Source of the DNA: Cryptomeria japonica
Lineage: Eukaryota; Streptophyta; Pinopsida; Cupressales; Cupressaceae
Reading direction: 5' to 3'
Assembly (NCBI RefSeq): GCF_030272615.1
Contig: NC_081407.1
Span: forward strand, 146,443,744 to 146,507,743
DNA: 64,000 nucleotides
Shown here: one piece after another, positions 12,451-25,994 of the stretch
Layout of the letters: each line of letters opens with the position of its first letter
How positions within the stretch are numbered: the stretch's first letter is position 1
Position numbers and translations under genes: made by a program
Notes under the pieces: generated by a model
The model's input: only the letters and a program-made list of their open reading frames with translations
Databases searched by the model: none
Told to the model about the DNA's origin: nothing

Positions 12451-15400
12451 TCCCCACTACATACACTACTAATTGTAACTGAAATATTTTAATGAAGATT
12501 CTTAAATTTGAATTTTAAATGCAAGAATTATGTAAATCATAAATGTAATGACAATTGTAGCGCTCGCCAACAAACCCCAAGGAAACTTACTACAACTAGC
12601 CAAAATAGAGTGGAATAATTTTATTTTTTGGTTTACTAATAAGGTTTACATTTAACTCAAACTAGGCATTATGTTTATGAATTGGTTCAATAGTTTAAAT
12701 TTAGTGTCAAGTATTTAATCGTTGTTTCATACGTTACGTTACTGTCACAAGTGAAGTCTTGTTTAAAAGATTTAATGGTTTACATGGTCTCATGTTTCCC
12801 TAGGGCATTGACGTCACTACTAAGTTCTACATCATTTATGGTTTATAATCGATGCATTTAGTCTAGCATCATCATAATAATTCACTTTTATGATCTTAAT
12901 GATCTAACATTACCATGGAACACAACTACAAATGCATGTATGCATATTAACCTATATCATACACTACACATGATATACTATTATTGTTGTCCTCAATTAG
13001 CCTTAATGTATACTAACATCAACCTTACCTAGTTGCCCCTAACTAGGTACAAAATACTTCCTTATAATCACTAGCTCCACTTGGGAACCCAATGCAACCT
13101 TACCACAACTTACATGACCATATGCATAACACACCCTACATGTTAAAATCTTGCTAATGCATTGTACCTATGAATACATATCCCTTATCCTTAGCTTGAT
13201 CACAATAACAAGACACAATAATGACCAACCTTGAGCTTAGCTTCGTGCATTTACTTTAACCTCTTATACATATACCTTAACATGCCAACTATGGCTACCA
13301 TGACTAAAATGATTACTCTTATAATATTGTCCACTACTTAATGCATCTACCAAAAGCATTCTCATTAACCTACTTATGCAACCTACGTGTTCATGATGTT
13401 ATTTATGCAAGAATAGTCTTATGGCAGCCATATCACAATTATATGTATTCCCATTTAGCTCTTAATGATATCTATTTACCAAGTTTCAATATAATTTTCA
13501 TCCCTAGTGTTATTCTAGTTTCCAAGAATCTATCTATATCTTCAATGATCTTGTGTTTCCCATGCTTTATCATTGATAATATAAGTTTTTCATTTAATTC
13601 CATTGTGCCTATCATTTAATCTCATAACAAGATATTATCTTCTACTTAATTGCATCCATATTCACATTAAGATATTGAATGTTGAAGCACTAGCTCATTT
13701 CATTGTCAAGATATAACATGAAGAAAGTAATAAACATCCATATTCCATTACATTGAAATCACATCTACACATCTACTATCTAACATTTAATTACCACATA
13801 AATAATTGTATTGCTGATTTAACTAATTGACAAAAGCACATTGTAATTACAATTAACTAATCTATTTCATATACTATGCATGACAAATTCACTCATGTTC
13901 TATGAATCCAATTCAAGGAAATACTTGACTACAAATGATAAGGCATTACCATAGGAGTATACTCTTTTCTTCCTTCTTTCCAATTATATATTAGTAACTT
14001 ATAAATTTCAATTTGAAGGTTTAATATAAAGCATAACCATGGTTACAATGAGGGTTTCTATTACATGGTAGTACGATTGTGAGATTAACTCACTTCATTT
14101 ACAACATTCCTAATCTAATACATGATGAAAGTATCTCAAATCATGAAGTGATCAATACATAGATCTGCTCTAAGGATCTAGAGTCAACATGATGGAAACT
14201 CCAACTCCAAGTCCACGCGTGAAGATAACATCAAAGACGAGGGAAAAACCCCAATGGAAAAATGCTCCAACCACCTGACCAATGTGGAACCTACAAGGAA
14301 CCACCCCTCAAGCTAGGAGATGTCGCTAGGTCCCAACTCGCACACAAACCTAGGTTGACGCTTTCACCAAGGGAACTAATACAAAACAACTTCCATACAA
14401 CAAGAAAACAAGAAGGAAACAAGAGATTCCAGAGGCCAATAAAACATCATAACAGGAATACAAAAGTAAACAAAGGACTCATGTGTAGAAGGGAGTTTCA
14501 TGGCATGCCAAACAAAGAACAAGACACTAGCCTATGGGCATGCAGAGCCATCTGGAGCTTGAGAGAGAAACCAAGGGAGATTAGTTTACAATCTCCACAG
14601 TCTTCCCATGCTCAGCCTAAAACATCCTCCCTAGGACTAAGTCACGAGACACTGATAAGTTATTATCTTTTAAAATTAACTAACTACCCATACCCATTCA
14701 TTAATTGATTATCACTTGATTAAAATATGGTAAACTCCCTTATGCCCAAAAGGTCTAGACTTCACACATCCTTACAAGGAACCTTGTGAAAGTCCATCTC
14801 TCATGACCCTCGGGTGTCATAAAGGAGTCCACTCCCTTTACATGGATCCAAAAACAACAATACAAGAGGCTCTTACACAAAGTAATAATCTGACAAAAAC
14901 ACCAACAATGCCATACCACAACCATTCACATACCCAAAAGACCAAACACAAACACATATAGAAGGAAGAGCCTCTTGACCCAAGGTAAAGCATAAACTAA
15001 ATCCTAACACTGATGCAACCAAACCAATGACATCCTTGTGAGGTCTTCACACTCACTGTCATAAAATTAGCAGCATAAGTAAATCATTTTCATAGAAAAA
15101 TCATCAACAAGACATGTTCAATTAACAAGATAAACTTACAAATAACAATGGCATCCAATAAAATCTGAATTTGATTTAAATTCTGAATCAAATGGATGGC
15201 CTCCGGAACTAAAAGAAAAAAACATCAAAGACTTGACTCTTGACTACCGCTAGGAAGAGCGATTAAACAAGTTGGAGAAGACTTGACTTATAAAACCAAT
15301 ATTAAGAGGAAAAATCGAAGCATCATAGAGTATAACCATACACATACACGTATAAATCCAATATTATTTTTATATTTCAAAATGATACAATACTAATAAT

Positions 15401-15630
15401 AACTATACGATTATATTCGACATCGTGATATAATATTATTATTATCGTCTTGAATGTCATTTGTTTAATATTACTATTGTATTATTTTATTATTTTAACA
15501 TTTTATTATGTTTAATATTCATTAATACGTATGATTTAATAATTAATTATATATTATTATTATTTTTATTAATACTAATAAAATGGGGTTAATATTTTTT
15601 TTTTTTTAAAACAAGAAGAGGATTGCAAAG

Positions 15631-15830
15631 GGGGGGTGTGTTGGGCAGCAACACACCCCACGTGGTGGTGGCTGCTGCCCCCACCACCACGTGGATGGTG
15701 CCAAGCACCCACCCACCATGTGGTTGGTGCTTACAACACCACCACGTGGTGGTGGGGTGTTGTGGCACTCCCTTCCCCATCATGGGGGGGGGGGTGCTCC
15801 AACACCCAGCCCACCATGTAAAAAAACCAA
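15631..15830. repeat. GC-rich palindromic island inside the left LARD LTR
   Basis: A 200 bp island of CACC/GGTG-rich sequence in an AT-rich LTR. It contains nested inverted repeats around CCACCACGTGGTGG (near 15740) and GTGTTGG/CCAACAC. It follows an A/T-rich stretch and a poly-T run. Overlapping ORFs on both strands here are by-products of the simple sequence. It sits about 1.65 kb from the LTR start (minus sense, nested insertion excluded), the same offset as the island in the right LTR. Confidence 0.65.
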
Positions 15831-16412
15831 TTTTTGCAAGGAGGAAAATAACAGCAGCAGGAAAAAGAAGTATGAGGGTTGTTAGTAGGGAAACGAAATG
15901 TAGAATTGCAGCCCCAAAACAAATTTTGTTTTCCAAACAAGTAATGACAACAAGTCTTTAAACCAAAATGAGTGATTGAAATCAGAACATTTGTTGATTT
16001 TCTTTCCACATTTCAGCCAAATAAATTTATTTTTTTAGTTGTGAATTAAAATGAAGGTTTTCCACACAACAAGTAGGAATAACAATGTTTTTCCTTTGCA
16101 AATCACAAACTCATTGAGTGAAATCTGAATTTGAATATATGAGGAGGTAAAACAAAGATTTTCTTTCAAGTTTTTGTTTCCAAATCATGGAAGAGAAAAG
16201 GGAAAATAAGGAAAAGTAAGCCCTACCTCTTCCTCAAGGAAAATGATGGAAGAATTTGGGGCAGCAATCAGTCTACCAACAACAAGATTTTTCCAGCTCC
16301 TCAATCCTTCAAAATTTCTCCAACAATCTTCTTCCCAAGCCACCAAGAAATCAAAAGCATATGAAAAACCCCAAAATAAAACCCTAGATTTCTTTTTTGA
16401 CAACAAAAATGG

Positions 16413-16742
16413 TGTTAGAGTTATCTTTTATTAGCTAATAGTTATTTATTTAATTATTAGTCTATTATACTCTATACTTAAGCTAAAGTTAGGAATCTTA
16501 TAATTCTTTAAGGTTTTCTCCTTTATGGTTTCGAGTATCCTTTTATAAGGATTCTCTCTTTGTATTTTTCATAACAATTGTAATTATTGAACTGCATTCT
16601 TGTTGCACAATCAATATGACTCCTCTTTTTTGGATCTCTGAATTTTGGCCTCCATAGCATTTTTGCTTCTCTCCTTCTGTGACAAGTTTGCATGCAGGTG
16701 ATCTTTGGGAGATGTAGAGTTGATTTTTCCTCAGCTCCAATA
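16413..16742 (+). repeat. 5' LTR of the copia-like element
   Basis: 330 bp, about 90% like the 3' copy by eye. It begins TGTTAGAGTTATC and ends CTCCAATA directly before the primer-binding site. A TATA-like TTTTATAAGG lies near 16541. Small indels explain the 15 bp length difference from the 3' LTR. Confidence 0.9.
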
Positions 16743-18859
16743 TGGTATCAGAGCTCCAGATCTGCATGCCCTTGTTCTCTTCATGAAAGATTTTGGGTCT
16801 TGTTCTTCAAATCTGTGTATTTGGGGGTTTGTGCAGTTGCTTTTTTCTATTTCTTGGGGTAGCTATTTTTTGGTACATTTTGGTGCCAAAGGACCTCACA
16901 GTTGGATTTAGGAGGCCGATTCCATGAATTTTGATATAAAATTTGATATATTTTGGTGTCAGGTGTTCGAGAGGCAAAAAGAAATTAGGCCCCAGGTCGT
17001 ACGACCTTGGGCACGTAGATCGAAGCAGAATTTTTTCCAATTTCGTTTTATCGAAATTTGGAAAAAATTTATGAAAAAGTTTTTTGTTTTAAAAAAAAAC
17101 TTTGGAGGCAATTTTTTTTAAAAAGTGGGGCAATTATTTTGGGTACCTGCCCGGTACAACCCTGCGAGCCCCTTGTCCCCTGCTGTGTAGGCGTGGTCCC
17201 CAAGCGGCGGCGTCTGCAGGGTCATACGGCCTCTACAGGTCCGTACAACCTACATAGGCCGTGAACCCCATTTGTCAGTCGTCCGCCTTCCACTGCTACC
17301 CTCAGCCCCTGTGCCTTTTGGCCTCCCGCCGCCCGGAGCATCGTCGTCGACCTCCGCCCCTTCTTCTAGCCTCTTGCATTTTTTTCGGTGACTTGGTCAT
17401 TTTTCCGGCAAGGAGACTTTTCCAGCCACCAAATTCTTTTTTCGATGATTTTTTCCAGGCAGATTGGTTTTTTGGCAATGATAGCCATACGACCGTCAAA
17501 TTTATGCTCGCAGACTGCTGATGTCAACATTGTGTAGGCAGCCTTTTGGGCCCATCCAGAGCACCTTCAGTCTTTTGGCCATATCTTGGGCACACAGAGT
17601 CATTTTTCGACAAATCTTATATCGTCGGAAAGATCTTTCTGAGCTCTATCTAGATCTAGAGGTTTGAATTTTTTTTTATTTTTTTTTTATGGTGTTTTTA
17701 TTGTCAAAGCTAGAGGTTCATTTTTGCACTCCGGGAAACATAACTTGAGCATCTAAACTCCGTTTTTTGAAAAAAATATATCGTTGGAAAGCTTGTTTTG
17801 TGCACTTTCTATTCATATGGTTTTTATTTCCAGATTCTTCTCCAGGTGCATTTATTCAATTTTTTTCTTTTCAGCACTCTGATGAATATCTTGGATGTTT
17901 CAGGTCCTGAAATCTCTTTCTTTGAGTAGGATGTCTCATCTTTGGTTGTTCTTTCTATATTTCCAGTCTTTTGTGTCTTCTGATCATTGTAGACATCATT
18001 TTGTAAGCATTTCTTTTTTTGCAAACGCACTAAGATAAAGTGCCACTATGCATTATATGCTTGGGATCTTGCACATCTTGTGCCTTATTGTACTCGCACT
18101 ATTTTATAAAGTGTCATGGAGGGGTTGATGTTTGCCTTTGTTTTCCATCTACCTTTGTCACATGAATTTTCCTTCCATGACATTAGCCTCATGATGTGTG
18201 TCAAGTGAGTGTTCCTTCCATGATACTATGTACTTTCTCTGCACCTACGATGTTCCTGGTTCTTCGTCATGCAGTTCTTGTTGGTCGTCCTTTTCAATGT
18301 ACATGTCCCTCTCCCTTGTCCGTATTATGGGGGGTTTCTCTTGTTGGTTCTAATGCTTCCTTGGTTCGATTGATCAACTCTTTAGGCTTTGGTGTTTTAT
18401 GCCATCTATATCTTCAAGTTCAGTTGTTTGCCTTTGTTTGCCATCTAATTCGAGTAGTTTCATTTGAGGGCACTCATACAAATTATAGTCTTCTCTACTT
18501 GGTCATGTTCTATTTCAGCAGAGGTTCTTTAGATCAGCAATTACTCTTCGACAGTGTTTGCAACTTCTTCATGCTTCAGTGGTGTTCTTCATGATCTTCC
18601 TTTGTTCCTATTTTCTAGGACATTCTCTTGTTTGGAGGCTTCTTCATACCTTCACTAGTCTTCATCTCTTTTTGGAGTAGATTTTTTTCCCATGTGGTTT
18701 TCTCTATTTCTTCGCCTTACAGAGACTCTTTTGAACTTGGGTACCTCATCAGGCCTAGTTGTCGGGACCCATTATTGCTTTCATGTATTTTTTTGTTTAC
18801 ATGTATTTTTTGTCCTTAGTTGTTTTTTAGTGACTCCCTAAGTTCATCTTAAGGGGGGG

Positions 18860-19174
18860 TGTTAGAGTTATCTTTTATTAGCTAATAATTATTTATCTAA
18901 TTATTAGTCTATTATACTATATACTTAAGCTAAACTTAGGAATCTTATAATTCTTTAGGGTTTCGAGTATCCTTTTATAACGATTCTCTCTTTGTATTTT
19001 TTATAACAATTGTAATTATTGAATTGCATTCTTGTTGCACAATCAATATGACTCCTCTTTTCTGGATCTCTGAGTTTTGACATCCATAGCTTTTTTTCTT
19101 CTCTCCTTGTGTGACAGGTTTGCATGCAAGTGATCTTTTGGAGCTGTAGAGTTTATTTTTCCTCGACTCCAATA
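18860..19174 (+). repeat. 3' LTR of the copia-like element
   Basis: 315 bp, preceded by the polypurine tract and followed by the AATGG duplication. It shares the body of the 5' LTR but lacks a short segment present near 16513-16528. Confidence 0.9.
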
Positions 19175-20073
19175 AATGGGATAATAATAAAAATATTGAA
19201 ATTAATATATCCCCATTCCAAATTTTATGTAGTTTAAAAATCTATCTCCTCATTAGGTTTTTAAAAACAACTTTCAAAATAGAAAATCGAATATTAAAAT
19301 ATAGTAAGCAAAATATTATAACTTATTCTCTTTTAATCGTTCAACTTAAGCTTTTATATATATATATATATATATATACTTGATTTAAAAATCAAATAAA
19401 TCAATTTTCATTAAATAATCAGCTTCTCAATATTAGCTAAATAGAAATCAAATCTGACATTAAATAGATAATAAAGTTAAAATAATCAAGGTAAATAACT
19501 AATTAAAGATTAAAATCGTCAAATACACAATAAAGTCAATAACTCGAAATCAATAAAATTTCAATGAATTAAGTCGAATTAGAACGTAAATTGTCAAATA
19601 TGATCTTGAAATCTCAATATGAACATTAATCCAAATTTAAACACGAAAATAGTAAATAATTAAAAAAAAATCATTAAATCTTAATAACTTTAAAATAACA
19701 AAATTACTAATAGGGTCATAAACTAGTATTAAGTAACCATTCAAATGCAGTCAATCAGTATCCATAACTAAATAAACTAAATAATAAATCAATCACTTAC
19801 TCAAAGAACTTAAATAAAATAACTGAATGATCAAACTCACAATGCCACATACTCACAAGTCATGGTGACGATGACGACATGGCGATCTTCGCCAAGACAT
19901 CAAACCATGACCTAGAGTGCAGGAAGGGAACCAACGACATCTCCAAACCACATATTGCCATTGGGAAGAGGCACACTCACACCTATCAAGCCAGGGGAGC
20001 TCACAACCTGTTGCCCAAGAGGAATGAATGCCTTAGTACCTGCAACCTTGCAACCACAAAATGATACATGTGC

Positions 20074-20082
<9 letters not shown>

Positions 20083-20116
<34 letters not shown>
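20083..20116. repeat. (TG)n microsatellite in the left LARD LTR
   Basis: About 17 TG units. The homologous position in the LTR fragment at 36109-36566 has only about 6, so the tract has changed length since the copies separated. Confidence 0.95.
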
Positions 20117-20117
<1 letters not shown>

Positions 20118-20251
20118 ATAACAAGAAAGTGGAGGAATGTCACAACGACACATCCTGCTCGCAATGAGTGATGTGACGTTGATTCCCCCACACACGTACA
20201 ATCAAGAAATAGTCATACAATGAGCAATGTATCATGGGCAGGGGTACTACA

Positions 20252-23200
20252 TTCTCCCCCCCTAGGTTCCGACTTACTCCTAGAAGTCGTAAGGCTAGAT
20301 GGAGAACATGTCGCACGCATCAGCCCTGAAACTCATTCAACAAAGATCAAATTGCACATAGGAATCTTTCCATAAATAAATGAAATATTATTGCTAAATC
20401 CTTTACGAATGCCATTACCCATTGGCAAGGTACATCTAAATCCATACATTTTTTATAACATTCTAGGAGTTATCCACAATCATAGCAGAGAAACAAGAAT
20501 TTTCTCCCTTTCATTACACCAAATTAAAGCATTAAAAGAGGTAAGCAACAATTACCATACTCATTTACCAAATATGACAAGAAAACATGCCATCGTGATC
20601 AATTTCTTTTACCAATTCATCTTTTTCACAAAACTTTATTGCATAGAACTAGTTCAAAATTTTAATTTCTACAACCAAGTTAACTTTCATGAATTAAGAG
20701 CAACACAGATAACTCAATTGTTTACACTTGCCAGGCACACAAAAACCTTTCCAAAGACTATGTCCCATAACATAGTGACAAGTTAGCATAATTTACTCCA
20801 TGATACACATAATAACCATCCACATAACTGGAATGCACAACTCAAAAGGCCACATGTGAGCATGTCTAATGCTCGGTCAAAGATAACATGCACGATCAAC
20901 ATCTCTATGCCTGGTCTCAGAACAACAATATGATCATAAATATCCAATATCTCACTCAAAGGCTCGATGGTGCTAGGCACACCATAGCGGTGCTACCTTC
21001 CATACAAGACCTTCGTGAACATCCCTTGTTGAGTAAGGTGGTTAGCCTCCAAGAGATAGTCACCACACATAGGTAGGTAGTAGATCCTAGTTGCATCACA
21101 GCCTCACATACCCCCATCCTCAAGGTTCGTTATGTCCACTTCCTCGTACACACTCTCCCAAATCCGTATCATATGTCCTTGGAGAGGAATTTCACATTTC
21201 AACACAAGACCAGCATACGAAAACAATAAGGATAAATCGGTTTAGCCACCAAAGTACAGATGAATAAAGATAATAAATCATCAATTCCAACAGTAAGGCA
21301 AGAAAATAATCCGAAATTTGCAACACCGAATCAAGAATGCAAAAGATCACAAGATCGTGGCTAAACCTTCAAAGTCAAAGTAAAATAAATTGCTGGTCCC
21401 CAAAGAAATAATAAGAATACCACAACTGCACATAACATCACTGTGTGACTAGCATCTAGCCACCAACGAGGAAGGAAGGAACAACTGTCTAGCTATTGCA
21501 GTAGCTCATCATGTGGTGCGACATAGTCACACTACCCACATGGCATGGCGGTGTGCACCTCGACATCACCCCGCATCACGTCGTCACGTGGCATGGCAAT
21601 ACCCCAAGCAGAGAAAACACCCAATGGACGTATCCCGCATGGTAGTGTACCTCGCGGAAAAAGCACGCACAGGTCACATCCCACATAGCGATGTATCTAG
21701 AAGGATACTCACCATAAGTCAGAGGTATACCTGACTAAGGTCCACCCACATGCCCACCAACACACACTAACTGGCAGCTCATGTGGATAAACCTACCTTT
21801 CATGAAGACAAGACAAAGGATCATTCAAAAATACACCATCACTCTGCTCAAGAAACGCCATCAAAATGCTCAATAAAGGAGAGGAATAGGCTGTCACATA
21901 AAAACCTATAAATAGATTCATCAAAAGGGAAAGTATTGAGTACACCTTTGATACAGTTTAATAGTACAACTATATCATTCCTCGAAGTAGAGAAGCTAAA
22001 GTTGCTTTGCGTTGACATTACTCGTATGCCAATCCATACTATTCAAGGAACGGTTACTTCGAATACTACCCCTTAACATACTGAGTTACCCACAACCCAA
22101 GGTTTGGTACTCAGTAGGGAAACAAATAAGCAACATCACATAAACAGTATGGTTTCCCATACTCATAAGCAACATATCCTCCATGGTTGATTACTTCACC
22201 AATCCATGGGCACATATAATAAGTACTGGTTTCTTACAATACACACGAATACACTAGTGGTTTAGTCACATTTACGGGGAGTACTTTTCAGTACGCTGTC
22301 ATCTACTCAAGGAAGACTTTAATTATGCTTCCCACATGAATAACTGAATCAAGTTTACTCTAGATACAAGTACTGAAATTATTAACAATTCACAATTACA
22401 TAAGGAAATATCATCATTCCTATATGTTTCTCGAATTCTATTAAGCATTCGTAACCACATTACTAACTATGCAAATTTCTTTCTGAAGCTTAAGACTTCC
22501 ATCTTTCCATAAGAAGCCCAAAAGCAAACATATAATTTTACATGTTTTATAAACACTCTATTTAAATTAATGCATTCTTTGTAACATTTCTAAAACTCTT
22601 ATGATTAGGCAAAGAGGAGGAAGAGAGAGTTTGATAACCAAACCATTTCCTACAAAAACACAAGATCAACAAGATCACACTATATACTAAAATTTCTCAC
22701 TATAAGCCTATCATTTTAATTGCACGGTTTTAATTTCACTACCATTAGAAGGATGCAAAAACAGTCTAACATGACATTTACAATTATTATGGTTGCAACA
22801 GGAGGTTCTAGTTTTCCAAACAAAACAGAGACCAAAACATGCAATATTTTCGATAATACCTGACCTCTTGAGAACACTCACTTATTCTTAATACAATACA
22901 AACACATGTCATAATTTGCAACCTATTATTGAAAATCAATTTAAGATCAGAAGGTAAGCGAGGATCTATTAATAACATAATACATACTAATGCATGCACA
23001 TCAAACAAGCTTTTCATTTGCACTATCTAAACATAATAAGGTAATTACATATACCCAAAAGCAAGTTCAATGGAGCATTGTAAAATAGGTCTTCAATCGA
23101 ACTGGTTTAATAAAACACATAAAATGATCTTTCGTGGAACACATTAATACACTCTCGAAGCTACTATAACATGTTCCCTTTAATACTTCTTTTACAAACA

Positions 23201-23954
23201 ATGCAGTTTCACATAATAGCTATTCGCATATTAATGCACCTTACATAAGATAGAATTTAATTATGTTACTCCTACAATGCACATGGAGAATTCTTAAATG
23301 TAAGCATACAGTTTTCTCCCAATAACCAAAATGAACTTTCAACCCAAAGCCCTTTTATTATCTAAAACACAGAAGTGTCATATGGTTCACACAAGGGTTC
23401 AAGAAGTCACAACCTTTCTTTTGCAAAAAGGAAAACTCAAATCTAAGATAATCACACATATCCTAATCATTTTAATTTCTAAGGAGAGAGAGGAGGAATA
23501 GTCATAATCATTCAATTTGCTACAAAATGAGCATTCAACTTTTACCATACCAGTCCTTCAAGTGGACAACACTAAGCTAGAACATACTCTTAAACAAGCA
23601 TGTTTCGTACTTTCAGATTCAAGACAAGCACTGACCAACCCAAATGGATTAGTCTAAAGAGTACAACAATCAATGAGGAAGGTGCATACAACTCTCTTTC
23701 AGAATAAGAGTAATTGTAGACCAAGACATCCATAAGCAAACAAAGCACATATAATCACTCAAAAACACCAACATCAAGAAGGTGAGAACAAGGTGTGAAC
23801 ACACACGTTACACACAAGTTAAGGTCTACTCAATCACTCACATACACAAAGGAGGACAAGCATACACATAAGGTCGGTCGATACACCTCACAACAACTAA
23901 GGGCACAATGAAACCAAAGATCCCAGTGTTTGCAACATGGGCTCTGATACCAAA
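20252..23954 (-). mobile_element. Non-coding interior of the LARD-like element
   Basis: This 3.7 kb sits between the polypurine tract (complement of 20252-20264) and the primer-binding site (complement of 23941-23952, TGGTATCAGAGC, 2 nt from the LTR start at 23955). No gag, protease, RT or integrase remnant can be read on either strand; the longest open stretches are about 70 codons. Long LTRs of about 4.5 kb around a non-coding interior of about 3.5 kb is the published architecture of LARDs (large retrotransposon derivatives). Such elements depend on proteins from autonomous relatives. Confidence 0.55.
23941..23952 (-). promoter_or_regulatory. Primer-binding site, initiator tRNA-Met type
   Basis: The complement reads TGGTATCAGAGC and lies 2 nt inside the LTR boundary at 23955. 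It fixes the element as minus-strand with its 5' LTR on the right. Confidence 0.85.
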
Positions 23955-25994
23955 TGTAATGCCCCGCCAGGAAACCCCGAAGGGATTAAGTCATAACACA
24001 AGAATAGAGTGCAATAATTTTTTTTTTTTAAGATAAACACAACATTAAGATACAACGAGATATCAAAGATTCAAATTACAGAGCGGAAGACATCAACTAA
24101 CACCTAAAGAGTTTCCCAACGAGATTACTTAATTACACATTTAACTTAACTCACACAATTAAATCCAATAAGCTTATTATCTTATAACGAGATGATTCTT
24201 ATACAAGGATAATTTTTTTCAAAAGATGGAAATATAAATCACAAGCAAAGATTCATCCATTAAGATCTATTCATAATCTTCATTCAAGCTTTTCATTAAA
24301 ATATAAGCCATGCATCTAATATTCTAACACACTAGAATTTCATCATAAACTTATGAGATCTTCTCATGCATACTTAATTTTCTTAACAACAACTGAATAT
24401 AATCCATTATACTAAGCTACATTCATTCATGATCCAATTTACTACATTCAAGAAAGGACTGCATATAAGCATTTAAAGTTAATTCCATCTTATCCACTTA
24501 TACATTATAACATAAGCCATTCATACACGATAAAGTTGAATAAGGGAAACATAAGAGAATAACATCACATAACACCAAGATGATCTCGGAGTTCACCCCT
24601 AAAGGACTACATCTTCGGGTCTGCTCAACTGCAAGACCCCTCTGATAATTAATAAAGTTAAGTATACATGAGGTTCTCATAATTTACAATCCTGCCATCA
24701 AGGTGAAACATAATCAATATACAAACGACCACATCGGTCAATAAATACATAAACGATCCTTGAAAAGGAAAGGATCCAGCTGAACAACAATCGAAGCTAA
24801 TACCAAGGTCCATTTGGACATCCACAAAACTGAGTCATCACCACCCAAGGTCTAACATGAAACTCGATACACACAAGGGCATAGACAATAGGACGACCCA
24901 CAAACGTGCTCCTAACAGGACAATACGACAACACACTAGCGAACGTAGGGACAAGTGTCATCACACAACCTGATATGGTTACCATGGCAGGTCTTCATAG
25001 GTTCCGGCCCCATACACTGGGTTACCCTGGCAACCTAATCCGTACCTCCGGCCCATCCAAGCCTCATGTGGACCCACACATCCTTTCGTGAAGACAAGGA
25101 TGATGGTTTGCCATTTCAGGCCTTCTCATAGCATGTCGAGTCTGTGTTAGCACTCGTCCCATGTGTGAGGCACAATTATCTTACTTAGAGATTAACATTC
25201 TAATCTACTATTAGGTTATCACTTATTAGACTCACTTTCGATGGGTTACCCAGCAGCCACTTTGGGCGCAACCCCCAATCGAAAGCCACTTTCCCTTACG
25301 ACACTAGACTATACCCAAGAAACCTCATAAACTAAGACATACACATGGTCAGACGAACAGAGTTCAAAATGGAGAAATCCACTGTGGTCAAACATGACTT
25401 CATAAGAGGTGCATTGACAGACGATACTCTAACTAGAGACCTGACCGACTAAGGTCAACCACGAATCATCATTCAACACCCACATAGAAGATATGACCAA
25501 TTACGACACTACCACAAAACAATAGTCAAACTCGAAACCGAGGACTGGAACAGGTACCCAAATCAATCCATACGACAGGGTCCAATCGAATAAATCAAAA
25601 CTTGCCATTACTTAAGCAAAAGCGAATACAAAAATTAAACTCGCATAGGCAATATTCAGCAGATACAATATTTTCTGAATTGATATAAATGTTAAAAGTT
25701 GATCAAGTTTTCTACATGATCTATATTAGATTGCAGTTATCTACCTCATCTAGGTATAGGTTGTTCTTGGTTTTCTAACTCTCTAAGGTTCATTGCATCG
25801 AACACACATAATAAACCATAATGAGTTCTTAAACCAATTTCACATGAATATAATCAGACAACCATTAACCAATTAAATAAGATATTTAATCTTCAATTAA
25901 AACATCATTGACATACTGGTTCAAAATAAATCCTTCAAATTTTGTCTTTTCAGAACCAAGTTAAACTATATGGATCAAGGAAACATAAACATAT

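Larger units (their letters stand above)
16413..19174 (+). mobile_element. Non-autonomous copia-like LTR element (TSD AATGG)
   Basis: A complete 2762 bp element. The 5' LTR is 16413-16742 and the 3' LTR is 18860-19174; both start TGTTAGAG and end CTCCAATA, so the ends are TG...TA rather than TG...CA. The primer-binding site TGGTATCAGAGC (16743-16754), complementary to initiator tRNA-Met, abuts the 5' LTR. A polypurine tract (AAGGGGGGG, 18851-18859) abuts the 3' LTR. A perfect 5-bp duplication AATGG flanks it (16408-16412, 19175-19179). The 2.1 kb interior has no gag or pol. It holds a GC-rich stretch (17140-17400) and leader-like sequence. The open stretch at 18196-18594 has no recognisable domain. 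The element sits inside the left LARD LTR, so it is the younger of the two. Confidence 0.9.
12556..20251 (-). mobile_element. Left (3') LTR of a LARD-like Ty3/gypsy-type element
   Basis: The right end is the terminus GGGCAGGGGTACTACA (20236-20251), followed by a pyrimidine run at 20252-20264 (polypurine tract on the minus strand), as expected for the 3' LTR of a minus-strand element. The left end is set at TGTAGCGCTCGCC, because what follows (AACCCCAAGG, then ATAGAGTGGAATAATTTT) aligns with the start of the right LTR at 23955. After removing the nested element at 16413-19174 and its duplication, the LTR is about 4.9 kb. It is AT-rich with one GC-rich island (15631-15830). The 148-codon open stretch at 14262-14708 has no recognisable domain. 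No clean target-site duplication was found with the right LTR, so pairing the two LTRs is probable, not proven. Confidence 0.55.

Noticed and set aside
14262-14708. 148-codon ORF as a gene
   Set aside because: Lies in the left LARD LTR, has no motif, low-complexity basic composition and no conserved counterpart recognised in the other LTR.
15589-16009. Overlapping ORFs on both strands through the GC-rich island
   Set aside because: Produced by CACC/GGTG simple sequence; open on both strands in several frames at once.
18196-18594. 132-codon ORF as a polyprotein remnant of the copia-like element
   Set aside because: Hydrophobic, Leu/Phe/Ser-rich translation with no gag, protease, integrase or RT motif.
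19879-20064. 61-codon ORF conserved at 36228-36413
   Set aside because: The two loci are copies of one LTR, and overlapping antisense frames are equally conserved, so conservation does not indicate coding.
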